Positions 15,263-19,455 of a stretch of DNA of 19,455 bases are shown in pieces. The DNA comes from Lachnoclostridium sp. UBA6475 (lineage in GTDB: Bacteria; Bacillota; Clostridia; Lachnospirales; Lachnospiraceae), in contig DJNB01000183.1 in NCBI GenBank assembly GCA_002435545.1, forward strand, positions 1 through 19,455, in the 5' to 3' direction. Numbering within the stretch: the stretch's first letter is position 1; each line of letters starts with the position of its first letter. A program made the position numbers and the translations under genes. Under the pieces are notes generated by a model. It saw nothing but the letters and a program-made list of their open reading frames with translations, did not search any database and had not been told where the DNA came from.

Positions 15263-15576
15263 AAAAGGCAACGTAAATAGGGGAAGTTGTTAAAATTCGT
15301 TGCCTTTCCATGCCAGGAATGGGCGAAAAGGCAACGTAAAAAGTGAAATCCAGCAAAATCCGTTGCTTTTAAAGCCGACAACAAGCCCAAAAGGCAACGC
15401 AAAAAGTGAAATTCAGCAAAATCCGTTGCTTTTAAAGCCGACAACAAGCCCAAAAGGCAACGTAAAAAGAGAACCCCGGCGAAATCCGTTGCTTTTAAAG
15501 GCGACAACAAGCCAAAAAGCCAACAGAAAAAGAGAAAGTCGCCCGGATCCGTTGCCTTCCGTCGCCAAACAAGCCA
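15263..15576. repeat. Tandem array of five 63-bp repeats with internal inverted repeats
   Basis: Units begin at 15263, 15326, 15389, 15452 and 15515; the first four are 63 bp, the fifth 62, with a decayed partial unit to about 15591. Units two and three are nearly identical; the outer ones diverge. Each of the first four opens with AAAAGGCAACG and carries the matching CGTTGC(C)TTT about 24 bases later (the fifth is decayed), giving a hairpin with T-runs on both strands, like a weak bidirectional terminator. This fills most of the 473-bp gap between the PucR gene and mrp. Open frames through it on both strands lack ribosome sites and I do not call them genes. Confidence 0.9.
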
Positions 15577-15591
15577 AAAAGCCCAAAGCCC

Positions 15592-16665
15592 TCAACTCAG
15601 GTTTTCCCACACTTCCGGCGCAGTGACCGAAAGCACATCATAGATGTGAAACGCAAGTTCGTATTCGCAGCATTGTGCCAGAGAGTCAAAGTCGGCGGCA
15701 AGAAGTTCTTTGATCTTTCCAATGCGGTAATTTACGGTGTTTCGATGAGTATAGACCGCTTTGGCTGCAGCCTGCACACTTTTCCCGTGTTCAAGGTAGA
15801 GGCGGAGCAGGGAAAAATAATCCGTGTGATGTTTTTTGTCATAACTTAGAAGTGGGCGCAAAAGCGGCATAGACAGGGCGATTAGGGAAGACGTGTCGGG
15901 GATGGAAAATACAGCGCGGTAAAGACCAATGTCTTCATAAGAAACGACCGGCTGATTTTTGATCTGGCTGACTAAATAGGCTTCGTACGCCTGACGGTGC
16001 GCGGTGTAAAGGGAGGGAAGGTCGTTACAGGTCGTGATTCCGTAGGAAAAAGAATAGGTTTTGCCCGAAAATTCGCCCGGAAAAAAGATGCCGTAATACA
16101 GATCATTCATTGGAAGCGAATGTGTGGCGGATGGGATGGGTTCGCGGCTTGCCGTGATATGAAAGGTGTCGCCGGTCTGGCAGCCGTAGCGGGCGAGGAG
16201 CGCGAGCGCGCTTTCGTCTGCGGGAGAAGAAAAAAGCAGTTTCTCAAAAGCACTCTCAATCTGTGAGCGGATATTCCGCTGGATCGTGATCTCATTGCAA
16301 TACTGTTCCATAAGGTCGGCGATGTGGATTTCCCACGGCATTGTAAAAAGCGGCAGGGAATTTTCGTCACAGTAGGAGATGAGAGACGGGGGAATCTGTG
16401 TGATATAATGCCCGACATTGAGCAGGAGTCCGCAGGCCTGTTTCCGTTTTAACGACGCGGCAAAGGCGAGGAGAGCCTGCTCCGAGTGGATCGACATTCC
16501 GGTTGTGATGACAAGTTCGCCACCACGCAGAAAGTCGGTGTTTTCAATATCTTCCATTAGATAAACCCACGAAATATCAGCATGAAGCCCTGCCTTTCCG
16601 GCAAGCTGCGTCAGCAGGTAGCGCGTGGAAGTTTTGCGGATAAAATAATGCAGTGAATACGACAT
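15592..16665 (-). CDS. PucR/CdaR-family transcriptional regulator
   Basis: A 357-residue regulator. The N-terminal half (about 10-125) is a PucR-type domain with the typical LRGGELVITTGM stretch (46-57). The middle is the variable GGDEF-like region usual in this family. The C-terminal PucR helix-turn-helix (about 300-338) is marked by AAKAVYTHRNTVNYRIGKI, the invariant HRNT-x-YR-x-x-KI pattern. AAAGGAG upstream supports the ATG at 16665. It is divergent from gabT and 4hbD, so it probably controls them in response to GABA or an intermediate. Members of this family generally activate catabolic genes for purines, sugar acids or amino compounds. The inducer cannot be read from the sequence. Confidence 0.92.
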   Translation of the reverse strand: MSYSLHYFIRKTSTRYLLTQLAGKAGLHADISWVYLMEDIENTDFLRGGELVITTGMSIHSEQALLAFAASLKRKQACGLLLNVGHYITQIPPSLISYCDENSLPLFTMPWEIHIADLMEQYCNEITIQRNIRSQIESAFEKLLFSSPADESALALLARYGCQTGDTFHITASREPIPSATHSLPMNDLYYGIFFPGEFSGKTYSFSYGITTCNDLPSLYTAHRQAYEAYLVSQIKNQPVVSYEDIGLYRAVFSIPDTSSLIALSMPLLRPLLSYDKKHHTDYFSLLRLYLEHGKSVQAAAKAVYTHRNTVNYRIGKIKELLAADFDSLAQCCEYELAFHIYDVLSVTAPEVWENLS

Positions 16666-16697
16666 GATACAAACTCCTTTCCATCCTTATTGCTTTT

Positions 16698-16726
16698 AGT
16701 GTAACAGAGTGAAAAATAAAAATCAA
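16698..16726 (-). promoter_or_regulatory. Promoter of the PucR-family gene
   Basis: On the minus strand TTGATT (16721-16726) and TACACT (16698-16703) are 17 bases apart, and the -10 is preceded by TGT, an extended -10 element. Transcription would start near 16691, leaving a leader of about 25 bases. Confidence 0.7.
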
Positions 16727-16743
16727 CATGATTTTCGTCATTC

Positions 16744-16804
16744 AGCACAAATTATAAAAAGAAATTTAGGCTGGGAACCGTTGTACGAGTGGAAATATTG
16801 TGCT
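16744..16804. promoter_or_regulatory. Candidate regulator half-sites flanking the gabT promoter
   Basis: AGCACAA (16744-16750) and its inverse TTGTGCT (16798-16804) lie 47 bases apart, the second overlapping the upstream edge of the gabT -10. They could be distant half-sites for the PucR protein, but a 7-base match in so short a gap may be chance. Confidence 0.3.
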
Positions 16805-16809
16805 AGTAT
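16781..16809 (+). promoter_or_regulatory. Promoter of gabT-4hbD
   Basis: TTGTAC (16781-16786) and TAGTAT (16804-16809) have a 17-base spacer, and TGC directly precedes the -10, an extended -10 feature. Transcription would start near 16816. The weak hexamers fit a promoter that needs an activator. Confidence 0.65.
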
Positions 16810-16853
16810 CTGAAATAACAAAGAAAACCACTCACAGAACGGAGGAATTTATT

Positions 16854-18209
16854 ATGGAATTAAGACAGGCATTACCAAAAATTGTAACGGAGACCGTACC
16901 GGGACCGAAGTCCAAAGCATTGATCGACCGGCGTGCGGCGGCGACAGCGACGGCTGTAAAATGTGTTTACCCGGTAGCGATTGAACGGGGCGAGGGAGCA
17001 ATGGTTGAGGATTTGGATGGAAATATTTTCCTTGACTGGGTAGGCGGTGTCGGCGTATTGAATGTCGGTTACAGCCAGCCGGAGATCATTGAGGCAGTCA
17101 AAGCACAGTCCGAAAAATATTTTCATGGTATGTTTAATATCGTGACACACGAGGGATATGTGGCACTGGCAGAAAAATTAAATCAGATCGTGCCGGTAAA
17201 AGGCGACAAAAAGAGAACGTTCTTTGCCAACAGCGGGGCAGAAGCAGATGAAAATGCGGTAAAGATTGCAAAATCATATACGGGCAGACCGAACATCATC
17301 GTATTTTCCGGAGCATTTCACGGAAGAACGCTGATGACCATGACAATGACTTCAAAAAAAGCCTATGCGGTCGGCATGGGACCATTTCCGGATGGCGTTT
17401 ACCGCGCAGAATTTCCATATTATTACCGCGCGCCGGAAGGAATGCCGGAGGACAAGAGACTGGAATATTATGTAAAAAGTATCGAAAAAGTATTTGAGGA
17501 ATGTGCACAGCCGGAGACGGTGGCTGCGATGGTTGTAGAGCCGCTGCAGGGCGAGGGCGGATTTATCCCGGCGCCGATCGAATGGGTCAAAGCCGTGCGC
17601 CGGATCTGTGATAAATATGGAATCTGTCTCGTCGCCGACGAAGTGCAGTCGGGGTTCTGCCGTACCGGAAAAATGTTTGCTTCCGAATATTGGAAAGAAG
17701 CGGGATGTGCGCCGGACATTTTGGCAACCGCGAAGTCCATTGCGGCAGGTCTTCCGCTGAGTGCCGTCATTGCCAGAGAAGAAATTATGGAGAAGGTGAC
17801 ACCGGGGATCATCGGCGGAACGTATTGTGGAAATCCGCTTGCCTGTGCCGCTTCCCTGAAGACCATTGAAATTATGGAGCGCGAAAAACTGGCTGACCGC
17901 GCCTGCGAGATTGGCAAAAAGGTAATGGAGACGTATGAATCGTGGAAAGAAAAATATCCGGTGATCGGCGACGTACGCGGAATGGGTGCCATGATCGGAC
18001 TGGAACTGGTAAAAGATGCCAAAAGTAAAGAACCGGCAGCAGAATTGACAAGCAAGGTCATTCAGTCGGCAGCACAAAAAGGACTTATTATAGAGAATGC
18101 AGGAATTTACGGCAATGTTCTGCGTTTCCTGGCACCGCTTGTTATCACCGGCGAACAGTTACAGGCAGGACTTGATATATTGGAAGAAGCAATCAAAGAA
18201 AATATGTAA
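16854..18209 (+). CDS. gabT: Class III PLP aminotransferase, 4-aminobutyrate aminotransferase
   Basis: A 451-residue PLP enzyme of the GabT/ornithine aminotransferase class. The ATG at 16854 has GGAGG eight bases upstream; an earlier frame start at 16800 lies upstream of the promoter -10 and cannot be used from that promoter. Visible landmarks are the phosphate-binding NSGAEADENA (126-135), the FSGAFHGRT loop (151-159), Glu229 and Gln232 in EPLQGEGGF, Asp262 in ADEVQSGFCRTG, and the Schiff-base lysine Lys294 in ILATAKSIAAGLPLSA. It would move the amino group of GABA to 2-oxoglutarate, giving succinate semialdehyde and glutamate. The neighbouring 4-hydroxybutyrate dehydrogenase, which uses that product, makes GABA the most probable substrate. 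Related omega-aminotransferases with other substrates remain possible. Confidence 0.88.
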   Translation: MELRQALPKIVTETVPGPKSKALIDRRAAATATAVKCVYPVAIERGEGAMVEDLDGNIFLDWVGGVGVLNVGYSQPEIIEAVKAQSEKYFHGMFNIVTHEGYVALAEKLNQIVPVKGDKKRTFFANSGAEADENAVKIAKSYTGRPNIIVFSGAFHGRTLMTMTMTSKKAYAVGMGPFPDGVYRAEFPYYYRAPEGMPEDKRLEYYVKSIEKVFEECAQPETVAAMVVEPLQGEGGFIPAPIEWVKAVRRICDKYGICLVADEVQSGFCRTGKMFASEYWKEAGCAPDILATAKSIAAGLPLSAVIAREEIMEKVTPGIIGGTYCGNPLACAASLKTIEIMEREKLADRACEIGKKVMETYESWKEKYPVIGDVRGMGAMIGLELVKDAKSKEPAAELTSKVIQSAAQKGLIIENAGIYGNVLRFLAPLVITGEQLQAGLDILEEAIKENM

Positions 18210-18246
18210 CAATGCGCGACAAAATGTGTAGAAATGAGGAATCCCA

Positions 18247-19362
18247 ATGAAACAATTTGCAGTAAAACCGGAAATTTTTATGTGCGATACCTGTAAGGAA
18301 TTTTGTGACGAATACAAAATTGGAAAAGGTGATCTGATCTTATCAAATGAATATATTTTTGAACCATATTTTGCCAAATACGTAAGTGATGCGACCGTCG
18401 TTTATGTAGAAAAATACGGAACAGGCGAACCGAGTGACGAGATGGTAGAAGCCATTTACGCAGACATTAAAAACTGTTATTACAGCCGCGTGTTTGCTAT
18501 CGGGGGAGGTACGATCATCGACGTGTCAAAATTATTTGCGCTGGAAAAAGTATCGCCGGTGCTTGACCTCTACGACCATAAGATTCCGGCGAAAAAAGGA
18601 AAAGAACTTTTCATCCTGCCGACGACGTGCGGTACGGGAAGTGAAGTGACAAATATTTCCATATTGGAATTAAAAAGCCGTCATACCAAACTGGGACTGG
18701 CAGAGCCGGCATTGTTTGCCGACGCGGCGGTGTTGATCCCGGAACTGCTGCAGGGGCTGCCATTCCGCTTCTTTGCAACAAGTTCGATCGATGCGCTGAT
18801 CCATGCCGTGGAGTCGTATCTTTCGCCCAAAGCCAATGCATTTACAAGAATGTATTCGACGAAAGCGATCCATATGATCCTGGCGGGTTACAAGAGGATT
18901 GCGGCAGAGGGAGAAGAGGCACGTATGGCGGATCTGAAGGAATTTCAGCTGGCAAGTACATTTGCCGGTATTGCGTTTGGCAATGCGGGCTGTGCCGCTG
19001 TCCATGCGATGAGTTATCCGCTGGGGGCAAGGTATCATGTGCCGCATGGCGAGTCGAATTACGCCATTTTCACGGAAGTTTTAAAGTCCTATCTCCGGTT
19101 AGCGCCGGAAGGGCGGATTCAGCAGCTCAATGCAATGCTTGCCGAAATTCTTGCCTGCGACAAGAATGCAGTGTATGATGAACTCGAAAAATTGTTAAAT
19201 CACCTCTGCCCGAAAAAGGCACTGCACGAATACGGCGTGTCCCAAGAAGAACTGGAGGATTTTACGGAAAATGTAATGACCAGCCAGGGACGGCTGATGG
19301 CAAACAATTATACCGAACTTGACCGGGATGAGGTGCGCGCCATCTATGAGCGTCTGTATTAG
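18247..19362 (+). CDS. 4hbD: NAD-dependent 4-hydroxybutyrate dehydrogenase (iron-type ADH family)
   Basis: A 371-residue group III metal-dependent alcohol dehydrogenase, the same length, as I recall, as the Clostridium kluyveri 4-hydroxybutyrate dehydrogenase, to which it looks closely similar through much of its length (KGDLILSNE, YGTGEPSDEM, PTTCGTGSEVTN, AIAFGNAG-like and HVPHGESNY segments). The NAD-binding GGG is at 86-88. Candidate metal ligands are Asp182, His186 and the His residues in AVHAMSYPLG and YHVPHGE. It reduces succinate semialdehyde to 4-hydroxybutyrate. It follows gabT by 37 bases with GAGGA before the ATG, in one operon. The product would next be activated to 4-hydroxybutyryl-CoA and led to crotonyl-CoA and butyrate by genes outside this window. 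Confidence 0.92.
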   Translation: MKQFAVKPEIFMCDTCKEFCDEYKIGKGDLILSNEYIFEPYFAKYVSDATVVYVEKYGTGEPSDEMVEAIYADIKNCYYSRVFAIGGGTIIDVSKLFALEKVSPVLDLYDHKIPAKKGKELFILPTTCGTGSEVTNISILELKSRHTKLGLAEPALFADAAVLIPELLQGLPFRFFATSSIDALIHAVESYLSPKANAFTRMYSTKAIHMILAGYKRIAAEGEEARMADLKEFQLASTFAGIAFGNAGCAAVHAMSYPLGARYHVPHGESNYAIFTEVLKSYLRLAPEGRIQQLNAMLAEILACDKNAVYDELEKLLNHLCPKKALHEYGVSQEELEDFTENVMTSQGRLMANNYTELDRDEVRAIYERLY

Positions 19363-19425
19363 AAAATGAATTTACGGACGGTAACGCAGAAGTTCCCATT
19401 TGGAACAAACTTCCATTTTCCGAAA

Positions 19426-19455
19426 ACCAAAAAGCAACGAAAATCGAGGAAGCCG
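19426..19455 (+). repeat. Possible start of another 63-bp-type repeat
   Basis: CCAAAAAGCAACGAAAA resembles the unit boundary of the array at 15263-15576 (CCAAAAAGCCAACAGAAAA). The window ends before a second unit can be seen. The rest of the gap after 4hbD (19363-19425) holds only a weak GTTCC/GGAAC hairpin and no clear terminator. Confidence 0.35.

Noticed and set aside
15263..15576. CRISPR array
   Set aside because: The repeats are contiguous 63-bp units with no unique spacers, and no cas gene is present.
15300..15626. 108-codon + frame and a matching - frame (15244-15510) through the repeats
   Set aside because: No ribosome site, low-complexity 21-residue repeats that follow only from the 63-bp unit length, and the fifth unit (62 bp) breaks the period.
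16775..16800. Sigma-54 promoter before gabT (CTGGGAACCGTTGTAC)
   Set aside because: It has GG but lacks the GC of the -12 element, and the PucR protein has no sigma-54 activator domain; a sigma-A extended -10 promoter fits better.
17352..18077. 241-codon open frame on the - strand
   Set aside because: Antisense to the secure gabT gene, without domain features.

Overview
The window looks like a chromosomal segment of an anaerobic, low-to-mid-GC Bacillota, most likely a Lachnospiraceae-type gut clostridium. The grounds are strong AGGAGG-type ribosome sites, sigma-A promoters, secreted proteins with Pro-Thr/Pro-Ser linkers and Lys-rich Ig-like domains, a group-II ECF transporter, and GABA-to-4-hydroxybutyrate genes matching those of clostridial amino acid fermenters. 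No rRNA, tRNA, CRISPR array, phage or transposase gene is visible.

Left region (1-7568, all +): a secreted CAP-domain protein (49-846) is followed by a strong hairpin terminator. Directly abutting it is a tightly packed, partly overlapping six-gene run. This encodes a secreted alpha-toroid protein resembling the alpha-domain of intrinsic factor/transcobalamin, a membrane-anchored DUF4430 protein (beta-domain-like), an ECF T component, a fused double ATPase, an ECF S component and a CDF metal transporter. I read it as a predicted corrinoid (vitamin B12) capture and uptake system. A second, stand-alone gene (11546-13525) fuses DUF4430 and toroid in one secreted polypeptide, in reverse order, with the same kind of linker and Lys-rich tail. 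This two-format, intrinsic-factor-like machinery is the most interesting content of the window. The substrate is inferred from fold and context; no B12 riboswitch is visible, and the sequence that would carry one lies before base 1.

Middle region (7569-13652): an L,D-transpeptidase gene with its own consensus promoter runs into a convergent c-di-GMP phosphodiesterase gene (degenerate GGDEF, intact EAL, PAS-like tail). The transpeptidase terminator lies inside the last codons of the phosphodiesterase. The phosphodiesterase and the fused toroid gene are divergent, each with a recognisable promoter. A bidirectional terminator separates the toroid gene from the next operon.

Right region (13653-19455): a minus-strand pair encodes an Mrp/NBP35 Fe-S carrier and thiamine pyrophosphokinase. 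It is preceded by a promoter overlapped by a nearly perfect 30-bp palindrome. Next comes a tandem array of 63-bp repeats with internal inverted repeats. A PucR-family regulator (-) is divergent from a gabT-like aminotransferase and a 4-hydroxybutyrate dehydrogenase (+), which together would convert GABA to 4-hydroxybutyrate, the entry of the clostridial GABA-to-butyrate route.
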